27,117 nucleotides of DNA, from the IMG/VR virus record IMGVR_UViG_3300037584_004099, positions 1 to 27,117 of that record. One strand, written 5' to 3'. The stretch comes from a virus. How positions within the stretch are numbered: the stretch's first letter is position 1; every line of letters begins with the position of its first letter. The notes beneath the pieces were generated by a model, which was given only the letters and a program-made list of their open reading frames with translations, ran no database searches and was not told the DNA's origin. The position numbers and the translations under genes are program-made. Of the stretch, positions 8,603 to 17,012 are shown in pieces.

Positions 8603-9124
8603 CTAGTTGCTTTGTGTTTTCTCTGCCCAGTCAAACGTCAGTTCGATGGTTAACTCTAACATCTCATCAGAAGTATAGTCCAGACTACCACCATAATCTA
8701 CATTCGTTAAGAACGAGTTACGAAGAGTCCACTCCTCAATGATAAGCCCATCGCCATCTAACAATTGAAGCTTGGGATCACCACCAAGGGCGTCACTGAA
8801 GCCCTTTTTGGAAAGGGAGTTCTTTGTTAGTCCAGCGCTTTCATCCGGAAAGAAATATCCAGCGGCTCGGAAAGCATCATAAAGAACATCAGTTGGGTCA
8901 TCAACACCTCTCGATGGAGCCACAAGCGTAACACTAATCGGGTCCCAAGTAACACGACCTGGGAACTTGAAGTTATAATCGAAATAGCTATGCTCAACAA
9001 CCGAAACTGTAGCTTTTGGCATTGTTGCGGTCTTGACGTAGAATTCTTGAACGTCACCTACTTTAAGCTTGTACTTAAATCTTCTTTTAGGATCTACTCC
9101 TACCTGTGCCCAACTAATTGACAT
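8603..9124 (-). CDS. gp19: Tail tube protein, gp19-like
   Basis: A 173-aa protein starting at ATG 9124 after a GGGAG motif. Length is close to T4 gp19 (163 aa). The sequence is beta-rich with an N-terminal RRFKYKLKVGDVQEFYVKT strand pair, a central FKFPGRVTWDPISVTLV hairpin and a C-terminal TSDEMLELTIELTFDWAE strand. This is the pattern of Hcp-like tube proteins, and the central 'PGR..W.P...T' motif is common in T4-like tubes. It lies directly downstream of the sheath, in the classic sheath-tube pair. Hexameric rings of this protein form the inner tube through which DNA passes. No oddities seen. Confidence 0.88.
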   Translation of the reverse strand: MSISWAQVGVDPKRRFKYKLKVGDVQEFYVKTATMPKATVSVVEHSYFDYNFKFPGRVTWDPISVTLVAPSRGVDDPTDVLYDAFRAAGYFFPDESAGLTKNSLSKKGFSDALGGDPKLQLLDGDGLIIEEWTLRNSFLTNVDYGGSLDYTSDEMLELTIELTFDWAEKTQSN

Positions 9125-9171
9125 TTTTTATTTTCTCCCTTGTATCATTAAGTAGATATGAAACTTATTTT

Positions 9172-12100
9172 TTAGTCCTCAAAACTCGCTCCGCTGTTAG
9201 TAACCACGAAGTCGATGGCGAAGAACTCAACGGCCTTAGTTGGCTTTACAAGCAACTTAGCATAGATGATGTTTTGATCAACCAAGTCAGGAGTCGTAGT
9301 CGTGTCATCAAGAATGAGTCTAAACTCTTCGATACCAAATCTTGACTTAACATCGTTAAGGACAACCTCTGCCTGGCGGCGGAAACGGTCCCAAGTCGTT
9401 TGGACGTTTGGATCAAACAGCAACCTTGAGGCGATGAAAGATATTTCACGCTTCAGGAAGATCATCAGACGGCGAACGTTGATACGATCAAGTGCCGAGC
9501 GAGTTTGCTGGAGAGTCTTCTGTCCGAAGATCACAATACCCTCAGCAGGGAACTTGGCGATCGGGTTAATGTTTGCATCATAAAGATCATCACGCTGCTC
9601 TTGTGTATATTTTCTTGACACATCAAGGACAGGGATACCTGCTGCGCCTTCAGTCAGCCCGCCTCTGGTAAATCCAGCAGGAGCGAACCAAGGTCCTTGT
9701 TTATTGTCCGTTGTCGAAAGCACGCCGAGCGCTGCCACCGATGGCGGAACCCAAAGAGTTCTTTGGTTAACTGAATCTCTGACTCTAACCCAAGGGGCAT
9801 ATGCGGCACCATAACTATTGTTAAGGTTTCTATCCCTAAGGCTGTCAACAGCTTGTTTGACTGTTGCCGAGTTTCTTTCAGAAACGCTTTGTGTGTTTTC
9901 GGTATCTGGCGTATAAACATTATCAATGTCAATTATGGCCAGAGTATCTGAGCGGTCTTCAGCAACATCCAGAAGGTGCTCAGTCACGTTGTTCTGGGTA
10001 ACACCAGGCAACGTAATAACATTATATTGTGCATCCTCAGGGTCAGAGACTATGTTAATAGCTCTGCGCAAGGTGTGCAACTGATAAGATGCTTTTTCAT
10101 TGTTTGCAGTGCTATAGGCACTGTTTCTGAAAGGATCTTTCTCAGTGACGTCAAAGCCTTCAAAGCCACCGTGCAGAACGGTCGTAAATCGATCCAAGCC
10201 TGCATCCAAAGCGCCCGAATAGGACGCACTAGCAGCAGTAACACTTTGCACGTTTGTTCTTTGTGCTGTCCAGTATTGTCCCTGACGTGAACCCGAGACA
10301 AACTCATACCCCTCGGCCACTGAGCCCGAAACATCATCAAGAGTAAAGTGCCAGGAGATGACCAATGGATCATTTACAGCACCTTTTTGTTGCGGACTAA
10401 ACTGCAAGTCGTGCATCGCAGACGGATTCGTCTGAAGACCCTTGACTCTTGGCTTAAGCATATCTAAAATCGAGTCGTTGAAGGTAACATCTGTTGCAGT
10501 TCTACCTGTCCACGCACCCCAGAAAGTGCTCTTAGCATCTTTCGGTGTTCCCCAGTTGCTCTGAATACGCAGAGGCACAGATGGGAAAATCACAGAAGCG
10601 GTAAACGCCGTAGCGCCGAATGCCGGTCCACCAATGGCGCTGTTTAGAGCGCCAAGCATCCCAACTCCGGCAACGGAGCCACTATATGACCCTACGCCAC
10701 CAAGTCCGAATGTTGCAGCAGGACCACCGTCGATCAACGATGCGGCAGTGCCAGCAGCAGCACTAAGATCAGTGCTGTTGCCTGCTCTTGCAGATGCCGA
10801 AACACTGACCATACCCTGTGAGCCACTCGTAATCGTGACTGAGCGATAGGTCAGAGGACCAAACACACCAAATGGTAGCATCTCTGGGTCCGTGACACCA
10901 GCGTCAACATCGTCATTCATCTCAACACGAATGTACTTTGACCTGTTCGGATATTGTCCGTATTCTCTGTTTCTTTTTTCTGTTACATCGTACAAATTAA
11001 ACTTGTCACCAATCTTTTTGGCAAGATAGTTCGGCGATGCCGGGTTCAAATCACAATTATCATATCGCTCAAGAATGACAGGCTTGTTATCACTGTCAGA
11101 GAGCTTACGAATTAGAACACTAAACGTTCCGTATTGCTCAAACTCTCCTCTAGGAGCCTTAATGTCTGCGATAGAAATTTTAATTTCGTTCTGAGCCCAG
11201 TCACCAGGAGTCAAGGCCTCGAATCTAAACAATTTCTGCTGATTCAAAGCATCATAAGATGCTGATGCTATACCTTGATTCATATCCTGACAGAAGTAGA
11301 ATCCTGTGGTCGATTTTTGTGCTTCAAAGTTAAAATCATTACCAACTTCAGTGATATTTTCTTGGTTTCTCAATGGAAGAATAGCAGCGTATGCTTTAGA
11401 ACTTCTAAGATCAACACCCTGGGCATCATTTGCACCAGTAAGCGAACCTTCGAGGTTCTTTGAACCAGAACCTATAATAACACCAATGGTGTTTCTTCGC
11501 TGTCCGAGAAGACTGAACTCGAAAGTTTCACCGAGCCAATATTTTCCACCCTGGTTTGCGGTAGCGGTACCAGCACGGGTGATATCGGTGTTTGTCACCG
11601 TCGGATTAGTGTTCAAAACTTTTCTAATAAAGTTGTTTTTATTTGGATTCATGCTAACAGAAACTTTTTCAAAGTTATCAAAAGTTCCATCTGAAGTGAA
11701 TATCAAATCAATGTCGCCATTGTCGTTTGTCTGGTATAATTCGCAAGCCGATGCTGTGAGGTTAGCATGCTCTGCGCCGATACCGATTCTTGTTCCTGAC
11801 AAAAGAACACGTCCAGCGGTCAGGTAAAATGTAGCAGCTAAGGCTCCCGAAAGAACACCACCACCGTCTTCATTAGCGGCAGGAGTCTGGATATTTCCAG
11901 AAGGCCACAAGAAAAGCCCATAGGCACCACCGGCAGCAGGGACGTTACTTATTTCACCAGCTTTAAACCCAGCTAAACCAGCGGATGTTGCATCAGGATC
12001 TTGCACACCAACTGTTCTCATGAAAGTCAGAGGAGAAGAGTTTCTTAACCAAGCTTGAGCAGCGTATGCTCCATAAGTTGGACCAAGCGTGTTTCCATAT

Positions 12101-12327
12101 CTAGAAATATCGCCGGTTTCGTTACCTGGCATTGGATTACCAAACGTATCTATAAATTCAGAGAACGAATCAACTGTAACAGGCTGCATAGCCGGTCCTT
12201 TTCGTGCTCTACCTATAACCATTGGCCCAACCGTTGCTGGAGTAGCAGGCAGTTGGCTGTTGTCTATCTCGTCAACGAAAACGCCTGGAGAAATAAACTT
12301 AAACTTCTTTGTGGGATCATCCGCCAT
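9172..12327 (-). CDS. gp18: Contractile tail sheath protein, gp18-like, enlarged
   Basis: A 1051-aa protein starting at ATG 12327 with GAGGAG 11 nt upstream. The N-terminus carries the sheath signature ISPGVFVDEIDNSQ (about residues 12-25), followed by a VIGRARKGP segment. The C-terminal ~200 residues hold the conserved sheath core: ANINPIAKFPAEGIVIFGQK, INVRRLMIFLKREI and LVKPTKAVEFFAIDF, which mediate handshake contacts in the T4 family. It is far longer than T4 gp18 (659 aa). The extra length lies in the middle, including an Ala/Gly/Ser-rich stretch near 500-575, so it probably adds surface domains. Codons here are more often C- or G-ending than in neighbouring small genes, which fits high expression. 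A 101-nt gap with two hairpins precedes it. Identification is secure. Confidence 0.93.
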   Translation of the reverse strand: MADDPTKKFKFISPGVFVDEIDNSQLPATPATVGPMVIGRARKGPAMQPVTVDSFSEFIDTFGNPMPGNETGDISRYGNTLGPTYGAYAAQAWLRNSSPLTFMRTVGVQDPDATSAGLAGFKAGEISNVPAAGGAYGLFLWPSGNIQTPAANEDGGGVLSGALAATFYLTAGRVLLSGTRIGIGAEHANLTASACELYQTNDNGDIDLIFTSDGTFDNFEKVSVSMNPNKNNFIRKVLNTNPTVTNTDITRAGTATANQGGKYWLGETFEFSLLGQRRNTIGVIIGSGSKNLEGSLTGANDAQGVDLRSSKAYAAILPLRNQENITEVGNDFNFEAQKSTTGFYFCQDMNQGIASASYDALNQQKLFRFEALTPGDWAQNEIKISIADIKAPRGEFEQYGTFSVLIRKLSDSDNKPVILERYDNCDLNPASPNYLAKKIGDKFNLYDVTEKRNREYGQYPNRSKYIRVEMNDDVDAGVTDPEMLPFGVFGPLTYRSVTITSGSQGMVSVSASARAGNSTDLSAAAGTAASLIDGGPAATFGLGGVGSYSGSVAGVGMLGALNSAIGGPAFGATAFTASVIFPSVPLRIQSNWGTPKDAKSTFWGAWTGRTATDVTFNDSILDMLKPRVKGLQTNPSAMHDLQFSPQQKGAVNDPLVISWHFTLDDVSGSVAEGYEFVSGSRQGQYWTAQRTNVQSVTAASASYSGALDAGLDRFTTVLHGGFEGFDVTEKDPFRNSAYSTANNEKASYQLHTLRRAINIVSDPEDAQYNVITLPGVTQNNVTEHLLDVAEDRSDTLAIIDIDNVYTPDTENTQSVSERNSATVKQAVDSLRDRNLNNSYGAAYAPWVRVRDSVNQRTLWVPPSVAALGVLSTTDNKQGPWFAPAGFTRGGLTEGAAGIPVLDVSRKYTQEQRDDLYDANINPIAKFPAEGIVIFGQKTLQQTRSALDRINVRRLMIFLKREISFIASRLLFDPNVQTTWDRFRRQAEVVLNDVKSRFGIEEFRLILDDTTTTPDLVDQNIIYAKLLVKPTKAVEFFAIDFVVTNSGASFED

Positions 12328-12379
12328 TTTTCTTTGTTCTCCTCATAAGCTAACAAATGTAATAATAAACCTTAAATGT

Positions 12380-12412
12380 AGGTTTGCTAATAATAAATAG
12401 TAAGACAAACCT
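12380..12412 (-). other. Long-loop inverted repeat upstream of the sheath gene
   Basis: Perfect 7-bp arms AGGTTTG (12380-12386) and CAAACCT (12406-12412) flank a 19-nt AT-rich loop in the gap before the sheath gene. No U tract follows on the minus strand, so it is not a standard intrinsic terminator. It lies about 50-80 nt upstream of the sheath ATG and could act in mRNA processing or stability, or mark a promoter region. Confidence 0.4.
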
Positions 12413-12413
12413 C

Positions 12414-12431
12414 TAAACTCCTTTGAGTTTA
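12414..12431 (-). terminator. Hairpin at the end of the gp15-like gene (weak terminator candidate)
   Basis: Perfect 7-bp stem TAAACTC / GAGTTTA with a 4-nt loop that contains the TAA stop of the gp15-like gene. On the minus strand it is followed by GAGGTTTGTC rather than a run of U, so termination efficiency is doubtful. An RNA 3'-end or processing element is equally possible. Confidence 0.35.
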
Positions 12432-13310
12432 TGGTCGATACTTATCTTTTCTATTTGGGTTGAAGTCTGGGATGTCACCAAGTTCGGATCTCTCCCTGCT
12501 GAACCTTATTTTGGCTGGACTTTGACGCTTAACAGTAATCGGTGTGTTTTGATTATCTTTATCGCCAACAAGATAGCCTAAAACTTTTATTGACAATGCT
12601 GTTTTAAAAATTCTTTCAGTAACACCAAGTCCGTCTGCCTTAAAATCTATATTGTAGTTTGGGTCTAAAAAAGCCTCATATGAATTTCTTTCGTGCTCAA
12701 CAGTGAACACACTGGGGTCACCTGTATGAGTGTGAAACTTTCCAAGTATTTGATTCATTTGTGTTTGATATTCGGTTACGATATCTATCGTATATGTCAT
12801 CTCAACAAACGTTGGCATAGGGATCATCAACGTTTCGTAAACAATATTTTTGTTTTTCCCTGGGAAAGTTTGTCTATTCTTATTCATCCCACCTTCTGAT
12901 TTTCTTATTGCGTTGGCATTTGCAAAATTTGCTGTTTTTTCTTGTTGTACCACTCTTGCTATGGGGATAGAACCACCACGCTTATAATAGTCAAAAAATG
13001 GAGGTATATTTATTCCGTAAACTCCTTTGTTAGCTGGGTTTTGAACGGCAGATACTTTATGAATAGAAATTAGTGGGTACTTTAGTGTTCTACCGTTCGG
13101 CCTAAGATCAGGATCATTTTTTATTTGATAAGCTCTCTCTGGCAAAGAGTATATCACAGGGACTTTTTCCCAGCCCTCGTTCGTATCAACAAAAATATCT
13201 AATTTTTCGTCCACAAATTTATAAACAGCGTAATCTATATCCTCTATCTTTGATGGAGCAAGGGAATAGGAAGAACTTAATTGAGTGTTAGTAGGTGTTC
13301 TAATCGGCAT
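12429..13310 (-). CDS. gp15: Tail completion / sheath terminator protein, gp15-like
   Basis: A 293-aa protein. The best start is the ATG at 13310, which has GAGGA 7 nt upstream and overlaps the preceding stop by 11 nt. An in-frame TTG at 13343 would add 11 residues, but I see no ribosome binding site for it. The N-terminal domain has YKFVDEKLDIFVDTNEGWEK near residues 30-50. A central strand-rich part carries VYETLMIPMPTFVEMTYTID and TEYQTQMNQILGKF near 155-195. This recalls the gp15 family, whose hexamer caps the tail, ends the sheath and tube and joins the tail to the neck. T4 gp15 is 272 aa, so the size fits. Its place after gp13- and gp14-like genes and before the sheath supports the role. 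Homology was judged by eye and is moderate. Confidence 0.68.
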   Translation of the reverse strand: MPIRTPTNTQLSSSYSLAPSKIEDIDYAVYKFVDEKLDIFVDTNEGWEKVPVIYSLPERAYQIKNDPDLRPNGRTLKYPLISIHKVSAVQNPANKGVYGINIPPFFDYYKRGGSIPIARVVQQEKTANFANANAIRKSEGGMNKNRQTFPGKNKNIVYETLMIPMPTFVEMTYTIDIVTEYQTQMNQILGKFHTHTGDPSVFTVEHERNSYEAFLDPNYNIDFKADGLGVTERIFKTALSIKVLGYLVGDKDNQNTPITVKRQSPAKIRFSRERSELGDIPDFNPNRKDKYRP

Positions 13311-13812
13311 TAAATAGTCCTCGTCTGGCCTGTTTACCAACAAGAGTTACTTCCATTGAAGTCTCATCGTTTGTAAAAGCACTGTCTTGTCCAAAAATAT
13401 ATCTTGGCTCAAATAAATCCACAATCTCAAAAAGCATGTCATCATATTGCAAGAAGTCACCCAGTCGGGCAAACAGATCTTGATCTTCAACCAAACGACG
13501 TTTGTGCGTATGAACGTTAATATTATACAGGTTATCAAATCCATATTTTTCTTGCACTCGATCAGAGCCAACATACTCGACCAAGGCATAAACTCTAACT
13601 GGAGGGAGAAAGGTTTTCTTGATGGATTCTCCATACAAGGGATGAAAGTTAGATCTCTCGACATCTATTGGATAATACAATACCTGTTGTCCGACAATCT
13701 TTTCGACTATCTCATCATTTATTTGTTTAACAAAGTTTCTCTCCGCTTGCCCGACAAAAAGCGGGGGTGGAGGAGAGGCCGGTTGAGTCCATTTATTCTT
13801 TTGACTAGTCAT
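13300..13812 (-). CDS. gp14: Neck protein, gp14-like
   Basis: A 170-aa protein starting at ATG 13812, 4 nt from the gp13-like stop. After a Pro-rich N-terminus (about 1-18) comes a helix with QINDEIVEKIVGQQVLYYPI, then a pattern seen in gp14 relatives: a Y-Y-P motif, a short linker with LYGE, the VRVYALVEY strand, a KYGF segment and an HTHKRRLVED strand, ending with a YDDMLFEIVD hairpin. T4 gp14 (256 aa) joins gp13 on the portal after packaging to form the collar and tail attachment site. The protein here is shorter. Its stop is overlapped by the next gene, so the three neck genes are coupled. Alternative: another head-tail connector of the same operon position. Confidence 0.68.
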   Translation of the reverse strand: MTSQKNKWTQPASPPPPLFVGQAERNFVKQINDEIVEKIVGQQVLYYPIDVERSNFHPLYGESIKKTFLPPVRVYALVEYVGSDRVQEKYGFDNLYNINVHTHKRRLVEDQDLFARLGDFLQYDDMLFEIVDLFEPRYIFGQDSAFTNDETSMEVTLVGKQARRGLFNAD

Positions 13813-13816
13813 TTAG

Positions 13817-15061
13817 TTATCCAACATAAATGCCATGAGGAATCGTCTTAAACACATTATTAATACTATCTTGCATTGCGGCATCACCCTCTGCAAGTTT
13901 GCCATAGACCATTTCATCAAGGACTGTCTTAAGTTCTTCCCTTAGAGTGCTTTGTTCCTCCTTTGCCTCAGAAATAAGCGCTGCGCCGTTCAAAGTAACA
14001 TCATTGCCAGGAATTGGAATTGAACCTAGTTTCGATCTAACTTGTCCAAGAACTTCTTTACAGAGGGCCAAAGCATACCTTCTAATCCACTGTTTGCCAA
14101 TACTGTTAATATTTTTGTAAGGGACATTAGGGAAAGGCAGAGAGTTCATATTATTAACTCCGTCTGCGCCATATTTTCTGTCTTCCTCTTCTTGAAAGGC
14201 ATCTTCGGAAACTCTAAATCTAACCCAGAAATTGTCTGGATTTTGACCATCCGGGGTCGGAAATATTCTAAGCTTATTGTTATTAATTTGGAAAGAAAAA
14301 TGAGAGGCTCTAACTTTCATATCTTCTTCATAGGCATATGCCTGTAAAGTGTTTTGCCAGTTTGGCACTATTTGAAAATTAGAATCGTCAGCGTACATTC
14401 CATAAGTTGATAGGTTCCCAATGGTGCCTACACTGTAGCCGCCAAAAAATCTCCAAGCGGCTCTTGGAGTTTTATAATACACTTGTTGTATTGTTATTGA
14501 GCTAGACCCAATCTTGTTATAGAAAGGCTGTGAAGACTCTAAAGATGCGCTGTAAATGACAGCTTGTAGATCATAGTCCTGAACATCTCTAGAGGCTGAG
14601 AACGAAGCTGAGTAAATTGTCTGGGAGGCTCCCAATCCTGCGTGTACACCAACACCTCTACCAATATGTGTAGCATATCCCAACTGAAATCTAGGAAACT
14701 TTAAATTTGCTTTTGTTTGATATGTTCCACTTAGTTCACCATCTTGATCAAATGTACCTGTTGTATTCCCTAGCAAGTCTGACAACACGTTTTTGGCCTG
14801 ATGCGTATTAACAATATATGAATACTCTAAACAAGCCTCTTCATAAGCATTGTAAACATTATCAGGTTGTATCTCTAAGTCAAGAACATTTCCCCCAAGC
14901 TTATTATAAACATAGGTTACTTGATCAACGGCTCCGCTAAGAAAATTTGAGTCGCTACTATAGATACCATAAGCTAACGCATCGGATACATCACCGAAGG
15001 TTCCTGTTGAGGGCAAAACCAAAGCACTGGTTTGACTGGTTGGCTGTAAATTTACAGGCAT
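13817..15061 (-). CDS. gp13: Neck protein, gp13-like
   Basis: A 414-aa protein starting at ATG 15061, the first gene after the capsid terminator. The N-terminal half contains the NVYNAYEEACLEYSYIVN helix (about 67-84), typical of phage connector proteins, and a Ser-rich beta region. The C-terminal part, from about residue 320, has GKQWIRRYALALCKEVLGQV, then GSIPIPGNDVTLNG and a long charged helix. This matches gp13 of T4-related phages, which binds the filled head's portal with gp14 and forms the tail-joining surface. T4 gp13 is 309 aa; the extra length is mostly in the Ser/Tyr-rich middle. It probably has its own promoter in the preceding gap. Confidence 0.78.
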   Translation of the reverse strand: MPVNLQPTSQTSALVLPSTGTFGDVSDALAYGIYSSDSNFLSGAVDQVTYVYNKLGGNVLDLEIQPDNVYNAYEEACLEYSYIVNTHQAKNVLSDLLGNTTGTFDQDGELSGTYQTKANLKFPRFQLGYATHIGRGVGVHAGLGASQTIYSASFSASRDVQDYDLQAVIYSASLESSQPFYNKIGSSSITIQQVYYKTPRAAWRFFGGYSVGTIGNLSTYGMYADDSNFQIVPNWQNTLQAYAYEEDMKVRASHFSFQINNNKLRIFPTPDGQNPDNFWVRFRVSEDAFQEEEDRKYGADGVNNMNSLPFPNVPYKNINSIGKQWIRRYALALCKEVLGQVRSKLGSIPIPGNDVTLNGAALISEAKEEQSTLREELKTVLDEMVYGKLAEGDAAMQDSINNVFKTIPHGIYVG

Positions 15062-15084
15062 TAATTAATCCTCACATTGATTTT

Positions 15085-15101
15085 TAAGACACTTGGTCTT
15101 A
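15085..15101 (-). other. Small hairpin in the gp13-like leader
   Basis: Inverted repeat TAAGAC / GTCTTA, 6 bp with a 5-nt loop, between the possible promoter and the gp13-like ATG. No U tract follows. It would sit in the 5' leader of a transcript starting near 15115. Confidence 0.3.
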
Positions 15102-15121
15102 GTAAGTAGTTTTAATGTTAA

Positions 15122-15130
15122 ATGATAGCA
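15122..15130 (-). promoter_or_regulatory. Possible extended -10 promoter element for the neck/tail operon
   Basis: On the minus strand TGCTATCAT matches the extended -10 pattern TGnTATAAT with one mismatch. It lies directly downstream of the capsid terminator and about 60 nt before the gp13-like start. No good -35 box is present at 17 nt, and no T4-type late box (TATAAATA) was found here. The location makes a promoter plausible; the match alone is weak. Confidence 0.25.
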
Positions 15131-15166
15131 TATAAAAACAAAAAACCTCGCCACAAGGACGAGGTT
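15131..15166 (-). terminator. Rho-independent terminator after the major capsid gene
   Basis: Minus-strand stem AACCTCG / CGAGGTT (arms at 15160-15166 and 15144-15150) with a 9-nt loop, followed by TTTTTTGTTTTTATA. It begins 30 nt past the capsid stop codon. It is the only classical intrinsic terminator seen in the window and probably separates the head operon from the neck/tail operon. Confidence 0.88.
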
Positions 15167-15196
15167 CTCTGCGTTATTATTCAACCTTAAGGTTAA

Positions 15197-16987
15197 TTAG
15201 CCATTAAGATCGTAACAAACAACTAGACCGTAGTAGTCAGGACGCACCATCTTCTTGGCATAGCGAGTCATCACGCCCTTGCGGGGCACGAAGTCTTCGG
15301 TACCAAAAATGGTAGGCGTGACTTGCAGCGGAACATAAGGAGCATACACATAGCCACTTTCAAGGAAGCTATTACCCTTACGTCCAACAAGAATCACGTT
15401 GCGAAGGAAGTACGGATCAACGTAGATGTCCATCTTGCGGCTCAACGAACCAACATTGACGGCACCCCACGAACCCTGATCATCCTCAGGCGTGACGCTT
15501 GCCTTGAATCCAGCGGTGAACTCAAGGAGGCTGGCCACTTCCGGCGAACAAACGATGAAGTTTGCACCACCACGAAGGGTCTTACGATGCATACGAGCGC
15601 TGAGATCATTAATGGTCTCAAGCAAGGTCTCGTACCACTCACTCACGGTACCCGTAAAGGTCGGAGCCAAGCTGTTCGAGATATCTGCACCAGTTTCACG
15701 ATCAAGGAACTTACCAGGGCGACGGCTCCAGTAAAGCTTACCAGCCGTTGCACCAGCAACAAGATCCGAAAGAATTTCCTGATCAATTTCAAGAGCAATC
15801 TGCTCGGAAAGAATGCTTGTCAACTCAACTTCAGCGTCGAGGTTATGATAAGCGTTCAAGTCCTGAGCAAGCTCGGGGCTCCACTTAGCCTTGAGCTTCT
15901 TGGTGACTGCTGTGACAGCGGTGCTGTCCACCTTGATGTCGATCTCTGGGATCTGCTGTTGGGTTTCAAGTCCCCAACCTTGGTTACCGTTTGCACCCTT
16001 AAGGGCACCAAAAGGATCACCAGCAGCAACGAATTCGTCCGCAATCGGGAAGGAAACCTTACCGACAGCGAGCGCACCACCCTGCGAGGCTCCACCAATG
16101 GCGTCACCTGCCAGCGAGTGCGAAAGCGCCACTGCTGACAGTGTTGCATTGCGGCTGACGCCGACAACAAGAACTCTGTCTCTTCTGGTTCCGGAGAACT
16201 GAGTGAGACGACGAGCCTGATATGCTTCGCCAAGCGCTGAGGTGCCTGCTTTGGTACCAAGATCACCAGCACCATTAACACCCGAGACCACAAAAGCGGC
16301 AAGGTTGTCTAAGTTAGCACCGTTAGCGTTGGTAACATCAAATTCAGCAATAACGTAAGTCGAGGTACCCGAAATAAGATCAGGGTCACGACGAAGAGTC
16401 TGCACATCATTAGCCGACTCGTTCGCACCGAACGTACCCGACGAAATAACGGTAAGACCTGTAATCGAACCTGTTGGGCTCGAATATCCGTTACCAAGGT
16501 TATAAAAACCTTTCTCACCAGCAGAGTCGGCAAGATTAGCACCACTCATAATCTGGTTGGCGACACGGCCTTGACCGTAAATCGACTCATTGCCAGTGGC
16601 ACCGAGACGGTGAGCGCTACCGCTACCATCAATTGCGCCCATAGCGCTATCAGGACTATACACGAAGTCCATGAAGAAGATGAGTCCACTTGGGAGGCTC
16701 ATCGGTTGCACGGAAACGAGGTCCTGTGCTAACAACCCACCGAATACACGGCGAACAATTGGGAATGCAACAGAAGCGAATCCTTCGACATCACCTGCTT
16801 GCATGGTAGTTTGCTCTTTGAGAAGTTGAGCAGCTTGGTTCTCCAAAAGACGAGCCATATTCGAGCGATCATTATCACCCAGCCCTTCCAGAAGACCAGT
16901 CTTGGCCCACTTATCAAGTAGAGCTTCACCTTCATGGGCGAGCGAACGTCGTTTGATTCCTTCAGTCAAAGTATCAATTACAGACAT
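15197..16987 (-). CDS. gp23: Major capsid protein, gp23-like
   Basis: A 596-aa protein starting at ATG 16987 behind AAGGAG (T4 gp23 is 521 aa). The N-terminal 60 residues form a charged prohead-core-facing propeptide. It is followed near 65-95 by GDVEGFASVAFPIVRRVFGG and VSVQPMSLP, the most conserved signature of T4-type capsid proteins. A candidate protease cut is LLKE at 55-58, which fits the L-x-E specificity of the gp21 family. The rest carries the HK97-type core with inserted beta domains and ends VRPDYYGLVVCYDLNG. Codons are strikingly different from neighbouring genes: Phe is mostly TTC and Arg mostly CGC/CGT, against TTT and AGA elsewhere, as expected for the most abundant virion protein. 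It follows the scaffold by 25 nt and is closed by a strong terminator. Confidence 0.95.
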   Translation of the reverse strand: MSVIDTLTEGIKRRSLAHEGEALLDKWAKTGLLEGLGDNDRSNMARLLENQAAQLLKEQTTMQAGDVEGFASVAFPIVRRVFGGLLAQDLVSVQPMSLPSGLIFFMDFVYSPDSAMGAIDGSGSAHRLGATGNESIYGQGRVANQIMSGANLADSAGEKGFYNLGNGYSSPTGSITGLTVISSGTFGANESANDVQTLRRDPDLISGTSTYVIAEFDVTNANGANLDNLAAFVVSGVNGAGDLGTKAGTSALGEAYQARRLTQFSGTRRDRVLVVGVSRNATLSAVALSHSLAGDAIGGASQGGALAVGKVSFPIADEFVAAGDPFGALKGANGNQGWGLETQQQIPEIDIKVDSTAVTAVTKKLKAKWSPELAQDLNAYHNLDAEVELTSILSEQIALEIDQEILSDLVAGATAGKLYWSRRPGKFLDRETGADISNSLAPTFTGTVSEWYETLLETINDLSARMHRKTLRGGANFIVCSPEVASLLEFTAGFKASVTPEDDQGSWGAVNVGSLSRKMDIYVDPYFLRNVILVGRKGNSFLESGYVYAPYVPLQVTPTIFGTEDFVPRKGVMTRYAKKMVRPDYYGLVVCYDLNG

Positions 16988-17012
16988 TTTTTTTCTCCTT
17001 AATAAATCTGTT

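Noticed and set aside
12387-12405. T4-type late promoter in the AT-rich loop
   Set aside because: No TATAAATA match in the minus orientation; only generic AT-rich sequence.
13311-13343. TTG start extending the gp15-like protein by 11 residues
   Set aside because: The ATG at 13310 has GAGGA at proper spacing and gives the usual short overlap; the TTG has no such support.
15323-16138. 271-codon open frame on the plus strand opposite the capsid gene
   Set aside because: It is antisense to a certain gp23 gene, has no ribosome binding site or recognisable domain, and reflects the codon bias of the capsid gene.
15856-16302. 148-codon minus-strand frame inside the capsid gene
   Set aside because: It overlaps gp23 in another frame, is Arg/Ser/Val-rich with no family features, and has no ribosome binding site.
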